From Arenimonas sp. (GTDB taxonomy: Bacteria; Pseudomonadota; Gammaproteobacteria; Xanthomonadales; Xanthomonadaceae): a stretch of 58,209 nucleotides of DNA. The notes beneath the pieces were generated by a model, which did no database searches, was not told the DNA's origin, and worked only from the letters and a program-made list of their open reading frames with translations. Numbering within the stretch: position 1 is the first letter of the stretch; every line of letters starts with the position of its first letter. Location: contig JAPLSJ010000069.1 in assembly GCA_026398695.1 (NCBI GenBank), positions 1-58,209 on the forward strand, read 5' to 3'. Below, one piece after another: positions 25,251-34,450 of the stretch. The position numbers and the translations under genes are program-made.

Positions 25251-26084
25251 ATGAACCCGCACTCCCAGCGCGCCACGGGCCTGGTGTCGGCGATCACGTC
25301 GCTCTGGTCGAACGCGCGCCTGCTGCGTGACCTCACCTGGCGCGAGATCAGCGGCCGCTACCGCGGCTCGTGGCTGGGCATCTCGTGGTCGGTGCTGCAG
25401 CCGCTGCTGATGCTGGCGGTCTACACGTTCGTGTTCTCGGTGGTGTTCGGCGCGAAGTGGTCGGCGTCGGCGGTGCCCGCGGGCAAGTTCGACTTCGCGC
25501 TGTTCGTGTTCGTGGGCGTGCTGCTGCACGCCATCCTGGGCGAGGCCATCACCCGGTCGTCGACCCTGGTGGTGGGCAATGCGAACTACGTGAAGAAAGT
25601 CATCTTCCCGCTCGAGATCCTGCCGGTGACGGTGATCGGCGCGGCGGCGTTCCACGCCGTGATCGCCATCGGCATCCTGCTGGCGGGCGTGGTGCTGCTG
25701 GGCGGCGGCCTGCACTGGACGGTGCTGTGGCTGCCGCTGCTGGTGCTGCCGCTGCTGGTGCTGTCGCTGGGCGTGGCCTGGGGGCTGGCGGCGCTGGGCG
25801 TGTTCCTGCGCGACACCGCCCAGGTCACCGGCGTGCTGGCCAGCGTGCTGATGTTCATGGCGCCGGTGTTCTACCCGGTCAGCGCGCTGCCGGTCGAGAT
25901 GCGCGGCTGGCTGTACCTCAACCCGCTCACGTTCGTGATCGAACAGGCGCGCGCGGTCATCTTCGCCGGGCAGGCGCCCGACCTGCCGATGCTGGCGCTG
26001 TTCTCCGCCATTTCGCTGCTGGTGGCCCAGGGTGGCTACTGGTTCTTCCAGAAATCGCGCAACGGGTTCGCCGATGTCCTCTGA
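25251..26084 (+). CDS. wzm: O-antigen/polysaccharide ABC exporter permease
   Basis: Inner-membrane channel of an ABC-type polysaccharide exporter. 277 residues with six likely spans. The family pattern is clear: LLRDLTWREISGRYRGSWLGISWSVLQPLLMLAVYTFVF minus edges at the N-terminus, GEAITRSSTLVVGNANYVKKVIFPLEILP in the middle, and MAPVFYPVSALPVEMRGWLYLNPLTFVIEQAR near the end. It begins 6 nt after the metB stop and its end overlaps the next ORF by 11 nt. The lipid-linked polysaccharide is presumably assembled in the cytoplasm and exported through this channel. Confidence 0.93.
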   Translation: MNPHSQRATGLVSAITSLWSNARLLRDLTWREISGRYRGSWLGISWSVLQPLLMLAVYTFVFSVVFGAKWSASAVPAGKFDFALFVFVGVLLHAILGEAITRSSTLVVGNANYVKKVIFPLEILPVTVIGAAAFHAVIAIGILLAGVVLLGGGLHWTVLWLPLLVLPLLVLSLGVAWGLAALGVFLRDTAQVTGVLASVLMFMAPVFYPVSALPVEMRGWLYLNPLTFVIEQARAVIFAGQAPDLPMLALFSAISLLVAQGGYWFFQKSRNGFADVL

Positions 26085-27456
26085 CCACGGCCAGCCGGCG
26101 GGCGAGGACGCGGCGATCGTGATCGCCGGCGTCGCCAAGTGCTACCAGATCTACGCCCGCCCCCAGGACCGCCTGCGCCAGGCCGTGCTGCCGCGCCTGC
26201 GCCGGCTGGCGGGGCTGCCGCCGGGCCGCTATTTCAACGAATTCTGGGCGCTGGACGACATCAGCTTCCGCATCGGCCGCGGCGAGACGGTCGCCATCAT
26301 CGGCAAGAACGGTTCCGGCAAGTCCACCCTGCTGCAGGTCATCTGCGGCACGCTCACGCCCACCCGCGGCGAAGTGGCCGTGCAGGGCCGCGTGGCGGCG
26401 CTGCTGGAGCTGGGCAGTGGCTTCAATCCCGAATTCACCGGGCGCGAGAACGTCTACCTCAACGGATCGGTGCTGGGCCTGAGCCGGCGCGAGGTGGACG
26501 AACGCTTCGAGGCCATCGTCGCCTTCGCCGACATCGGCGAGTTCATCGACCAGCCGGTGAAGACCTACTCGAGCGGCATGTACGTGCGCCTGGCCTTCGC
26601 CGTGATCGCCAACGTGGACGCCGACGTGCTGGTGGTGGACGAGGCGCTGGCGGTGGGCGACGTGTTCTTCGCCCAGAAGTGCATGCGCTTCCTGCGCGGG
26701 TTCCAGGCCGACGGCGGCACCCTGGTGTTCGTCAGCCACAGCTCGGCCGCGGTGGTGAACCTGTGCCGGCGCGCCATCTGGCTCGAAAACGGCCGCATGG
26801 TGATGGACGGCCCGGCCAAGGAAGTGTCCGAGGCCTACCACGCCAGGTCCTACGGAATGAACGTGGCCGCCACCGCCCGCGACGACGACGGCTCGGGCCA
26901 CGAGGCCGGGGGCGCTGGCGACGAGATCACCGACCTTGGCGACATCCGCGTCTTCCGCTTCGGCGAACGCTCGGCGGCCTTCGGCGACGGCCGCGCGCGG
27001 ATCGCCGCGGTCACCCTGCTGGGTCATGACGGCCAGCGGGTATCGCGGCTGGAGGGCGGCGAGAACGTGCGCCTGCGGGTCGAGGCCGAGGCGCTGGCCG
27101 ACATCGACAGCCCGGTCATCGGCTTCCTGTTCAAGGACCGCCTGGGCCAGCACCTGTTCGGCACCAACACCTACCTCAACGGCACCGGCCCGCGGCCGCC
27201 GGCCCAGGCGGGCCAGCGCCTGCACGCCGAGTTCGCCTTCCGCATGCCCTGGCTGCCGGTGGGCAGGTACACCGTGGACGTGGCGCTGGCCGACGGCAGC
27301 CACTTCTCCCATGTCCAGAACGACTGGGTATTCGACGCGCTGGTGCTCGAATCGGTGTCCAGCACGATCTCGGCCGGCCTGGTCGGCTTGCCTTACCATG
27401 CAGTGACGCTGTCGGTGGATGACGGCAACGGTGTCCCCCCGGACCGGAGTCCTTGA
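26074..27456 (+). CDS. wzt: O-antigen ABC exporter ATPase with C-terminal carbohydrate-binding domain
   Basis: ATP-binding subunit of the exporter, 460 residues. The nucleotide-binding domain shows Walker A GKNGSGKSTLLQVI (about 77-90), KTYSSGMYVRLAFAV (signature, about 165-180), Walker B DVLVVDEALAVGD and the H-loop VFVSHSS. A C-terminal beta-sandwich region (about 285-440, containing GENVRLRVEAEA, PVIGFLFKDRLGQHLFGTNTYL minus edges and YTVDVALADG) is the Wzt carbohydrate-binding domain. In E. coli O8/O9 this domain recognises a capped, methylated chain terminus before export. Its presence here together with several methyltransferases fits a capped-chain export mechanism (inference). The start overlaps wzm by 11 nt. 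Confidence 0.93.
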   Translation: MSSDHGQPAGEDAAIVIAGVAKCYQIYARPQDRLRQAVLPRLRRLAGLPPGRYFNEFWALDDISFRIGRGETVAIIGKNGSGKSTLLQVICGTLTPTRGEVAVQGRVAALLELGSGFNPEFTGRENVYLNGSVLGLSRREVDERFEAIVAFADIGEFIDQPVKTYSSGMYVRLAFAVIANVDADVLVVDEALAVGDVFFAQKCMRFLRGFQADGGTLVFVSHSSAAVVNLCRRAIWLENGRMVMDGPAKEVSEAYHARSYGMNVAATARDDDGSGHEAGGAGDEITDLGDIRVFRFGERSAAFGDGRARIAAVTLLGHDGQRVSRLEGGENVRLRVEAEALADIDSPVIGFLFKDRLGQHLFGTNTYLNGTGPRPPAQAGQRLHAEFAFRMPWLPVGRYTVDVALADGSHFSHVQNDWVFDALVLESVSSTISAGLVGLPYHAVTLSVDDGNGVPPDRSP

Positions 27457-28046
27457 TGCACAACAGTTCCTACCAGCACATGCAGCGCCTGGTTTCGACC
27501 TACCTCACGCCCGGCAGCACGCTGGACGTGGTGGACATCGGCTCGTTCGACGTCAACGGCTCGTACCGCACGCTGTTCGGGCAGCCCGGCTGGCGCTACA
27601 CCGGTGTGGACCTCGAGGCCGGCCCCGGCGTGGACGTGGTGCTGTCGTCGCCCTACCGGCTGCCGTTCGCGCACGGTTCGGTGGACGTGATCGTGTCGGG
27701 CCAGGCGTTCGAGCACATCGAGCATTTCTGGATGACCTGGCTGGAAATGCAGCGCGTGCTCAAACCCGGCGGCCTGGTGTTCCTGATCGCGCCTTCGCGC
27801 GGCCCGGAGCATCGCTACCCGCAGGATTGCTGGCGCTTCTACCCCGACGGCTACCGCGCGCTGGCCAAGGTGGGCGCCTGCGAGCTGGTGGAAGTACACA
27901 CCGACTGGGAGCCGCACCCCGACCCGGGCAGCGCCGCCTGGGGTGACACGGTGGGCGTGTTCCGCTCGCGCGGCATGGGGCTCAAGCAGCGCCTGGGGCT
28001 CGCGGTCACGCGACTGGGGCTGTCGCTGCAGGGCAACGCCGCATGA
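27456..28046 (+). CDS. SAM-dependent methyltransferase
   Basis: A 196-residue class I methyltransferase. Motif I appears as VVDIGSFDVNGSYRTLF, followed by GVDLEAGPGVDVVLSS, the acidic loop end and VLKPGGLVFLIAPSRG (motif region IV-V). The ATG at 27456 overlaps the wzt stop; an in-frame TTG one codon earlier is less likely. It belongs to the glycan operon and probably methylates a sugar or a chain end. The acceptor is unknown. Confidence 0.85.
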   Translation: MHNSSYQHMQRLVSTYLTPGSTLDVVDIGSFDVNGSYRTLFGQPGWRYTGVDLEAGPGVDVVLSSPYRLPFAHGSVDVIVSGQAFEHIEHFWMTWLEMQRVLKPGGLVFLIAPSRGPEHRYPQDCWRFYPDGYRALAKVGACELVEVHTDWEPHPDPGSAAWGDTVGVFRSRGMGLKQRLGLAVTRLGLSLQGNAA

Positions 28047-31000
28047 CCGCCTTCGACCTCAACGCCAGCGCCGCGCTGCTGCCCGAGGACGTCCCGCCCA
28101 GCGCCTGGACCGGGCACCTGGCGTTTGCATTCTGGATCATCGAGGCCATGGAGCCCGGCCTGCTGGTCGAACTGGGCACGCACAACGGCACGTCCTTCCT
28201 GGGCCTGTGCCAGGCCATCCGGGCGCGCCAGTGCGCCACCAAGGCCTTCGCGGTGGACACCTGGGAGGGCGACGAGCATTCGGGCCACTATGGCGACGAG
28301 GTGCATGCGCAGCTCAGCGCGCTGGTGCAGGCCAAGTACGGCGGCTTCGCCCAGCTGATGCGCATGCGCTTCGACGACGCGGCGCCGTATTTCTCCGACG
28401 CCAGCGTCGACCTGCTGCACATCGACGGCCTGCACACCTACGACGCCGTGAAGCACGACTTCGACACCTGGCTGCCGAAGATGTCGCGCCGCGGCGTGGT
28501 GCTGTTCCACGACACCATGGTGCGCGAGCGCGGGTTCGGCGTGTGGCGGCTTTGGGAAGAGCTGCGCGGGCGCTACCCGTCGTTCGAATTCCAGCACACC
28601 CACGGCCTGGGCGTGCTGCTGGTCGGTGACCAGCCGCCCGAGGCGCTGCACGCGCTGTGCGCGCTGCGCGGCGGCGACGGCGAGGTGACGGTGCTGCAGC
28701 TGTTCGACGCGCTGGGCCAGCGCGTCACCCAGCGCGAACGCATCGCGCTGCTGGAGCACCAGTACGCCGATGCCGAGAAATTCCGGGTCCATTACCAGGC
28801 CATGTTCGAGCGCACCGAAGCGGCGCTGGCGCAGGCCAACGTCAACGACGCCGGTGCCCGCGCCGAGCTGGCGCAGGCGCTGGCGGCGCGGGTCGCGCTG
28901 CAGCACCAGCTTCAGGCGGTGCGCGCGGAACTGGGGTTGCCGGCCGATCCGTCGCTGGCGGCGGGCGACCTGGCCCAGGGCCTGGCGCACTACGCCGCCG
29001 ACGTCTGGCGCCTGCACCTGGCGGCGGAATCGCTGAAGGACGAACTGCAGGCGGCGCTGCGCATTGGCCAGGCCGACCGCGTGGCGCTCGCCGATGCGCT
29101 GTCGGCGCAGCAGGCGCTGGGCGCCGAGCTGGCCGGGCAAGCGCAGCTCGAACGCGAGCTGCAGGCCACCCTGGCCGCCCGCAACGCCGAACTGGCCGCG
29201 CAAGCGCAGGCCGAACGCGAACTGCAGGCCACACTGGCCGCCCGCGACGCCGAACTGGCCATGGCCCGCGCCGACCTGCGCCGCCGCGACGAACTGCTGT
29301 ACGACGCCCATTCGCGCGCCGAGCTGCGCCAGGGCGAGCTGGACCGCCTGCTGTCGAGCCAAAGCTGGCGCATGACCGCGCCCATGCGCTGGCTGCGCGG
29401 CTGCCTGGCTTCGATCTGGCACCGTCGCGCGATGCCGGCCTATGCGCACATGCTCAGGCCGCCGGTCTTCCGCACGCCGCCGCCCAGGCCGGCGATGGCC
29501 ACCGTCGTGCCGGCCGCGGTCGACGCCGCGTTGCCCGATGCCGTGCCGGCACCCGCGCAGCAGTACCTGGAGGGGCTGTTCGCCGATGATGCCTCGCGCC
29601 GGGCGCCCGAGTACCTGCCGGCATCCAACGAGCCGCCGCCGCAGTCGCTGCGCGCGAAGGCCATCGCGTTCTTCCTGCCGCAGTTCCATCCGTTCGCGGA
29701 AAATGAAGCCTGGTGGGGCAAGGGCTTCACCGAGTGGACCAACGTCACCAAGGCGGTGCCGCAGTTCCTGGGCCACCACCAGCCGCAGCTGCCGGCCGAC
29801 CTCGGCTTCTACGACCTGCGTGTGCCGGACGTGCTCAAGCGCCAGGCGGACATGGCGCGCCAGTACGGGCTGCACGGCTTCGCGTTCCACTATTACTGGT
29901 TCGCCGGCAAGCGGCTGATGGAAACGCCCGTTGATCTTTACCTGGCCCAGCCGGACATCGATTTCCCGTTCTGCCTGTGTTGGGCCAACGAGAACTGGAC
30001 GCGGCGGTGGGATGGCCGCGAAGGCGATGTCCTGATCTCGCAGGAACACGGCCCGGAAAACGACCTGGCGTTCATCACGGACCTCGAACCCTACCTGCGC
30101 GATGCCCGCTACATCCGGGTGGATGGCAAGCCGCTGCTCATCGTCTACCGCCCCTCGATCCTGCCCGAACCGGCCGTGACGCTGCGGCGCTGGCGCGACC
30201 ACTGCCGCCGGGTGGGCATCGGCGAGATCTTCATCGCCATGGTGCAGTTCGACACCGAGGACCCGCGTGAGCACGGCTTCGATGCGGCCATGGAATTCCC
30301 GCCGCACAAGCTGGCGCGGGGCTTCGAGCCGATCAACGCGTCGCTGGACATCATCAACCCCGGCTACCAGGGCAACGTGGTGCACTACCAGGCCATCGTC
30401 GAAAGCGCCAAGGTCTGGCCCGACGGTGGTTTCCCGCTGATCCGCACCGTATTCCCGGGCTGGGACAACGAGGCGCGGCGCCCGGGCCGCGGCTACACCT
30501 TCGCCTACGCCACGCCCGCGCGCTATCGCGAATGGCTTGATTTCGCCGTCGGCTACGCCGAGCAGCATCCGGTGGCCGGCGAGCGCATCGTGATGGTGAA
30601 TGCCTGGAACGAATGGGCCGAGGGCGCGAAGCTCGAGCCCGACCGCCGCTATGGCCACGCCTTCCTGCAGGCCACGCGCGAAGCGCTGGAAGCGCCGCAA
30701 GATCCGCGCCGCGTGCTGGTGGTGTCGCACGACGCGCACCCGCATGGCGGCCAGTACCTGGCGCTGAACATGGCGCGCGAGCTCAAGGCCATGGGCGTGC
30801 CGGTGTCGGTGGCGCTGCTCGGGCCAGGCCGTCTGGCCGACGAGTTCCGCCGTACCTGCCCGGTGCACGAGGCCTTCGACGACGCCGCCATCGAACAGCT
30901 GGCGCGCCGGTGCGGGGCCGACGGCACATCGCTGGTGATCGCCAACACGGCCGTGTCGGGCCGCGTGGTGCCGGCCTTCCGGTGCGAGGGCATCGAGGTG

Positions 31001-32662
31001 GTGTCGCTGGTGCACGAACTGCCCGGCGTCATCCGGCAATACGGCCTGGAGTCGGCCGTGGCCGCGATCGTGCAGGGTGCGCGCCACGTGGTCGCGCCCG
31101 GCGACGCCGTGGCGGCGGGCCTGGCGACGTTCGCCGACGCCGCGCAGCTGCGCGAGAAGTTGGTGATTCGCCCGCAGGGCCTGTTCACCCGCAGCCGCTA
31201 CCGCGGTGCGACGGACAGCGCCCCGGCGCGGGCTGCGCTGCGGCAGCGGCTGGGCCTGGCGCCCGAGGCCAGGGTGGTGCTGAGCGTGGGCTACGCCGAC
31301 CCGCGCAAGGGCGTGGACCTGCTGGCCGAAGCAGCAGTGCTGCTGGCCGACGACCCGGGCCTGCACTTCGTGTGGGTGGGCCATCGCGACGTGGACGTGC
31401 AGGACCGGATCGACCGCCTGCTGCGCGAGGGCGGCATGTTCGATCGCTTCCATTTCGTCGGGCTCGACTTCGACACCGACGATTACTACGCCGGTGCCGA
31501 CGTCTACGCGCTGGCCTCGCGCGAAGATCCGTTCCCGTCGGTGGTGCTGGAAAGCCTTTCGGTGGGCACGCCGGTGGTGGCGTTCGCGGGCACCGGCGGC
31601 GGCGCCGACCTGGTGGCGGGACAGTGCGGCGTGGTGGTGTCGCCGGTGACGGCCGCCGCGCTGGCACAAGGCCTGAAAACGCTGCTCGACGATCGCCACC
31701 TGCGCGACCGCCTGGGCGAACAGGGTCGCGCGCTGGTGGATGCGCGTTTCTCCTTCCGCACCTACCTGTTCGACGTGCTGGCCCTGGGCGGCATGGCGCT
31801 GCCCAAGGTGTCGGTGGTGGTGCCCAACTACAACTATGCCCGCTACCTGCAGGCGCGCCTGCGCAGCGTGGCCGCACAGACACTGCCGGTGTACGAGCTG
31901 ATCGTGCTCGACGACGCGTCCAGCGACGACAGCCTGGACGTGCTGCAGTCGCTGCGCGGCAGCCTGGCGCCGGAGCCGCGCATCGTCGTGAACCCGGCCA
32001 ACAGCGGCTCGGTGTTCCGCCAGTGGCTGCGCGGGCTGGAGCTGGCCACCGGCGATTTCGTCTGGATCGCCGAAGCCGACGACCTGGCCCACCCCGGTTT
32101 CCTGGAGCACCTGGTCGGGCGCATGGCCGCCGATCCGTCCATCGTGATGGGCTACTGCCAGTCCGAACAGATCGACCAGGACGGCCAGCGGCTGGCGCCC
32201 GACTACCTCGACTACACCCGCGACGTGTCCCCGCAGCGCTGGCTGCAGGCATACGTGGCCGACGGCGTGGACGAAGCGCGCGCCTGCCTGGGCGTGAAGA
32301 ACATCGTGCCCAACGTCAGCGCCGTGGTGTTCCGGCGCGAGGCGCTGCTGGCGGTGCTGCGCGAAGGCATCGACGACGTGGCCGGCTACACCATCGCCGG
32401 CGACTGGGTGGTCTACCTGCGGCTGCTGCAGCGCGGGCGCGTGTGCTTCGAGCCGGCCGCTCTCAACCAGCACCGCCGCCATGCCGGCGGCGTCACGCTG
32501 GCCGCCGCCGGCCTCAAGCACGTGGACGAAGTGGCGCGCGCGCAGGCCGAAGCGCAGCGCCTATACCCGATGGACGCGGCGGTGCGCCGCGCCGCGCAGG
32601 ACTACCTGGCCGCGCTGCGCCTGCAGTTCGGCCTGGGCGACGCGACGGCGGAGGCGGGCTGA
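28043..32662 (+). CDS. Giant four-module glycan enzyme: methyltransferase, coiled coil, WbsX/GH99-like, GT4, GT2
   Basis: A 1539-residue cytoplasmic multi-enzyme. Domain order by eye: methyltransferase-like domain (about 25-200; VELGTHNGTSFLG at 43-55, LHIDGLHTYDAVKHDF); coiled coil with tandem ERELQATLAAR repeats (about 240-450) ending in the SQSWRMTAPMRWLRG linker common in such glycosyltransferases; WbsX/GH99-like domain (about 535-880; AIAFFLPQFHPFAENEAWWG, GFTEWTNVTKA, CWANENWTRRWDG); GT4 domain (about 888-1240; VVSHDAHPHGGQYLALNMA, GYADPRKGVDLLAEA, LASREDPFPSVVLESLSVGTP); GT2 domain (about 1253-1500; VSVVVPNYNYARYLQARL, VLDDASSDDSLDVL, WIAEADDLAH). It overlaps the preceding gene by ATGA. 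Such a protein could make and methylate a repeat unit or chain terminus. The coiled coil may measure or scaffold chain length, as in WbdA/WbdD-type systems. Exact linkages cannot be predicted. Confidence 0.88.
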   Translation: MTAFDLNASAALLPEDVPPSAWTGHLAFAFWIIEAMEPGLLVELGTHNGTSFLGLCQAIRARQCATKAFAVDTWEGDEHSGHYGDEVHAQLSALVQAKYGGFAQLMRMRFDDAAPYFSDASVDLLHIDGLHTYDAVKHDFDTWLPKMSRRGVVLFHDTMVRERGFGVWRLWEELRGRYPSFEFQHTHGLGVLLVGDQPPEALHALCALRGGDGEVTVLQLFDALGQRVTQRERIALLEHQYADAEKFRVHYQAMFERTEAALAQANVNDAGARAELAQALAARVALQHQLQAVRAELGLPADPSLAAGDLAQGLAHYAADVWRLHLAAESLKDELQAALRIGQADRVALADALSAQQALGAELAGQAQLERELQATLAARNAELAAQAQAERELQATLAARDAELAMARADLRRRDELLYDAHSRAELRQGELDRLLSSQSWRMTAPMRWLRGCLASIWHRRAMPAYAHMLRPPVFRTPPPRPAMATVVPAAVDAALPDAVPAPAQQYLEGLFADDASRRAPEYLPASNEPPPQSLRAKAIAFFLPQFHPFAENEAWWGKGFTEWTNVTKAVPQFLGHHQPQLPADLGFYDLRVPDVLKRQADMARQYGLHGFAFHYYWFAGKRLMETPVDLYLAQPDIDFPFCLCWANENWTRRWDGREGDVLISQEHGPENDLAFITDLEPYLRDARYIRVDGKPLLIVYRPSILPEPAVTLRRWRDHCRRVGIGEIFIAMVQFDTEDPREHGFDAAMEFPPHKLARGFEPINASLDIINPGYQGNVVHYQAIVESAKVWPDGGFPLIRTVFPGWDNEARRPGRGYTFAYATPARYREWLDFAVGYAEQHPVAGERIVMVNAWNEWAEGAKLEPDRRYGHAFLQATREALEAPQDPRRVLVVSHDAHPHGGQYLALNMARELKAMGVPVSVALLGPGRLADEFRRTCPVHEAFDDAAIEQLARRCGADGTSLVIANTAVSGRVVPAFRCEGIEVVSLVHELPGVIRQYGLESAVAAIVQGARHVVAPGDAVAAGLATFADAAQLREKLVIRPQGLFTRSRYRGATDSAPARAALRQRLGLAPEARVVLSVGYADPRKGVDLLAEAAVLLADDPGLHFVWVGHRDVDVQDRIDRLLREGGMFDRFHFVGLDFDTDDYYAGADVYALASREDPFPSVVLESLSVGTPVVAFAGTGGGADLVAGQCGVVVSPVTAAALAQGLKTLLDDRHLRDRLGEQGRALVDARFSFRTYLFDVLALGGMALPKVSVVVPNYNYARYLQARLRSVAAQTLPVYELIVLDDASSDDSLDVLQSLRGSLAPEPRIVVNPANSGSVFRQWLRGLELATGDFVWIAEADDLAHPGFLEHLVGRMAADPSIVMGYCQSEQIDQDGQRLAPDYLDYTRDVSPQRWLQAYVADGVDEARACLGVKNIVPNVSAVVFRREALLAVLREGIDDVAGYTIAGDWVVYLRLLQRGRVCFEPAALNQHRRHAGGVTLAAAGLKHVDEVARAQAEAQRLYPMDAAVRRAAQDYLAALRLQFGLGDATAEAG

Positions 32663-32665
32663 GCC

Positions 32666-33577
32666 ATGCGCGCCCTGGTGATCGGCGGCAACGGTTTCAT
32701 CGGTTCGAGCCTGCTGGCGCGGCTGCGCGCCGACGGGGTGTCCCTGCGCGTGCTCGACATCGGCCGGCCGCGCACCGACGTGGACTGGAACGGCGTGGAG
32801 TTCGTGCAGGGCTCGCTGGCCGACGGCAGCGTGCTGCCGCAGATGCTGGCGGGCGTGGACGTGGTCTACCACCTGGCCAGCACCACCGTGCCCGGCACCT
32901 CCAACCTCGACCCGGCCGCCGACGTGCAGGGCAACCTGGTGTCCACGCTGGGCCTGCTGCAGGCCATGAAGGCGGCGGGCGTGCGGCGCATCGTCTATTT
33001 CTCGTCCGGCGGCGCGGTGTACGGCAACACGGGCGTGCCCGCCGTGGCCGAATCGCAGCCCCTGCATCCGGTGTCGTCGTACGGCGTGGTGAAGGCGGCG
33101 ATCGAACACTACCTGCACATGTACCGCGAGCTGGGCGAACTCGACCCGGTGGTGCTGCGGCCGTCCAATCCCTACGGCCCGCGCCAGTCCACGGCGGGCG
33201 TGCAGGGCGCGGTGGGCACGTTCCTGGCGCTGGCGCTGCGCGGCGAGCCCATCCGCATCTGGGGCGACGGCGAAGTGGTGCGCGACTACCTCTACATCGA
33301 CGACCTGGTGGAACTGGCGGCGCGCGCCGGCCTGGCCCCGGGCACCGGCACCTACAACGTGGGCAGCGGCACCGGCCATTCGCTCAACCAGCTGTGCGAC
33401 GTGGTGGCGCGCGTCACCGGCCGCACGCTGGACATCCAGTACCTGCCCGGCCGCCCGTTCGACGTGAAGCGCATCGTGCTGGACGTGGGCGCGGCGCGCA
33501 GCGCCTATGCATGGGTGCCGCAGGTGCCGCTGGAACAGGGCATCGAGCGCACGTGGCTGGCGATGAAACACCGGTAA
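32666..33577 (+). CDS. NAD-dependent sugar epimerase/dehydratase
   Basis: A 303-residue extended-SDR protein acting on a nucleotide sugar. The Rossmann motif is VIGGNGFIGSSLLARL (GxxGxxG) at the N-terminus, with VYHLASTTVPGTSN, the catalytic VYFSSGGAVYGN (Ser) and SSYGVVKAAIEHYL (YxxxK), and DGEVVRDYLYIDDLVE, which is typical of UDP-glucose/UDP-glucuronate 4-epimerase-like enzymes. It starts 3 nt after the giant enzyme. Which sugar it acts on is not determinable. Confidence 0.9.
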   Translation: MRALVIGGNGFIGSSLLARLRADGVSLRVLDIGRPRTDVDWNGVEFVQGSLADGSVLPQMLAGVDVVYHLASTTVPGTSNLDPAADVQGNLVSTLGLLQAMKAAGVRRIVYFSSGGAVYGNTGVPAVAESQPLHPVSSYGVVKAAIEHYLHMYRELGELDPVVLRPSNPYGPRQSTAGVQGAVGTFLALALRGEPIRIWGDGEVVRDYLYIDDLVELAARAGLAPGTGTYNVGSGTGHSLNQLCDVVARVTGRTLDIQYLPGRPFDVKRIVLDVGAARSAYAWVPQVPLEQGIERTWLAMKHR

Positions 33578-33595
33578 CCGGACAGGACGCAACGC

Positions 33596-34450
33596 ATGTT
33601 GAGCTGGTACCCCGATGAAGCCGCCCTGGGCGCGGCGCTGGCCTACCACCGGCCGGCGATGGACGCCGCCGACGCCTGGGTCGAAGTGCAGGAGCGGCTG
33701 GAAGGCTATTGCTCGGTGTGCCAGTCGCGCACTGCCTTCCAGGTCAACACCGGCGTGATGCTGGGCGTTCACCCGAGCCTGCGCGAAGGCCTGCTCTGCC
33801 CGGACTGCGGCCTGGTCAACCGCAACCGCCTGCTGTACGACGCCATCGCGTCCACGCCGCTGCACGACGCGCGCCGCGGGCTGGCGCTGGAAGCCACCAC
33901 GCCGCTGTTCGTGCGGCTGCACGCGCGCATGCCGTGGCTGGAGGGCAGTGAATACTTCGGGCCCGCGCATGCCCCTGGCGAGTGGGTGTCGTTCAAGGAA
34001 GTGCTGGTGCAGCACCAGAGCATTACCGCGCTTGGCCACGCCGACGCGTCGCTGGACCTGCTGGTGCACAACGACGTGCTCGAACACGTGGAAGACACGG
34101 CGGCGGCGCTGGCCGAATGCCGCCGCGTGCTGCGCGCGGGGGGCGTGTGCGTGTTCACCATGCCGTTCTTCCCGTACCGCGAGCACACGCTGCGGCGCGG
34201 CCGTCAGCTCGCCGACGGCAGCATCGAGCACATCGAGCCGCCCGAATACCACGGCGACGGCCTGCGCTCGGAAGGCATCTACACCTTCTTCCACTTCGGC
34301 ATGGACTTCCTGGGCATGGTGCGCGCCGCCGGCTTCGCGCGCGTCGAGGTGGGCATGGACTTCGACGTATTCCGCGGCTACACCACCAACAACCACCGCT
34401 ACGGCGACGAGGCCCTGATGCCGCCGATCGTGTTCCGGGCCTGGGCCTGA
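33596..34450 (+). CDS. Methyltransferase with N-terminal double CxxC zinc-knuckle-like motif
   Basis: A 284-residue protein. Residues about 36-75 contain CSVC and CPDC, two CxxC pairs 30-40 residues apart that could bind a zinc ion, followed by GLVNRNRLLYDA. The SAM fold then appears with a short motif I (LALEATTPLF), SLDLLVHNDVLEHVED (post-motif acidic region) and VLRAGGVCVFTMPFFPYREH. Similar CxxC-bearing proteins occur in polysaccharide loci, where they modify sugars (established only at family level). Acceptor unknown. The start is preceded by an imperfect CAGGAC ribosome-binding site. Confidence 0.8.
   Translation: MLSWYPDEAALGAALAYHRPAMDAADAWVEVQERLEGYCSVCQSRTAFQVNTGVMLGVHPSLREGLLCPDCGLVNRNRLLYDAIASTPLHDARRGLALEATTPLFVRLHARMPWLEGSEYFGPAHAPGEWVSFKEVLVQHQSITALGHADASLDLLVHNDVLEHVEDTAAALAECRRVLRAGGVCVFTMPFFPYREHTLRRGRQLADGSIEHIEPPEYHGDGLRSEGIYTFFHFGMDFLGMVRAAGFARVEVGMDFDVFRGYTTNNHRYGDEALMPPIVFRAWA

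Noticed and set aside
22653-26138. 1161-residue open frame on the minus strand across cbs, metB and wzm
   Set aside because: Spans three well-supported plus-strand genes and has the His/Gln/Arg composition of an antisense shadow.
27851-32521. 1556-residue open frame on the minus strand antisense to the megaenzyme
   Set aside because: His/Arg/Gln-rich with no domain motif; a by-product of GC-rich third-position bias in the plus-strand gene, which has clear domains.
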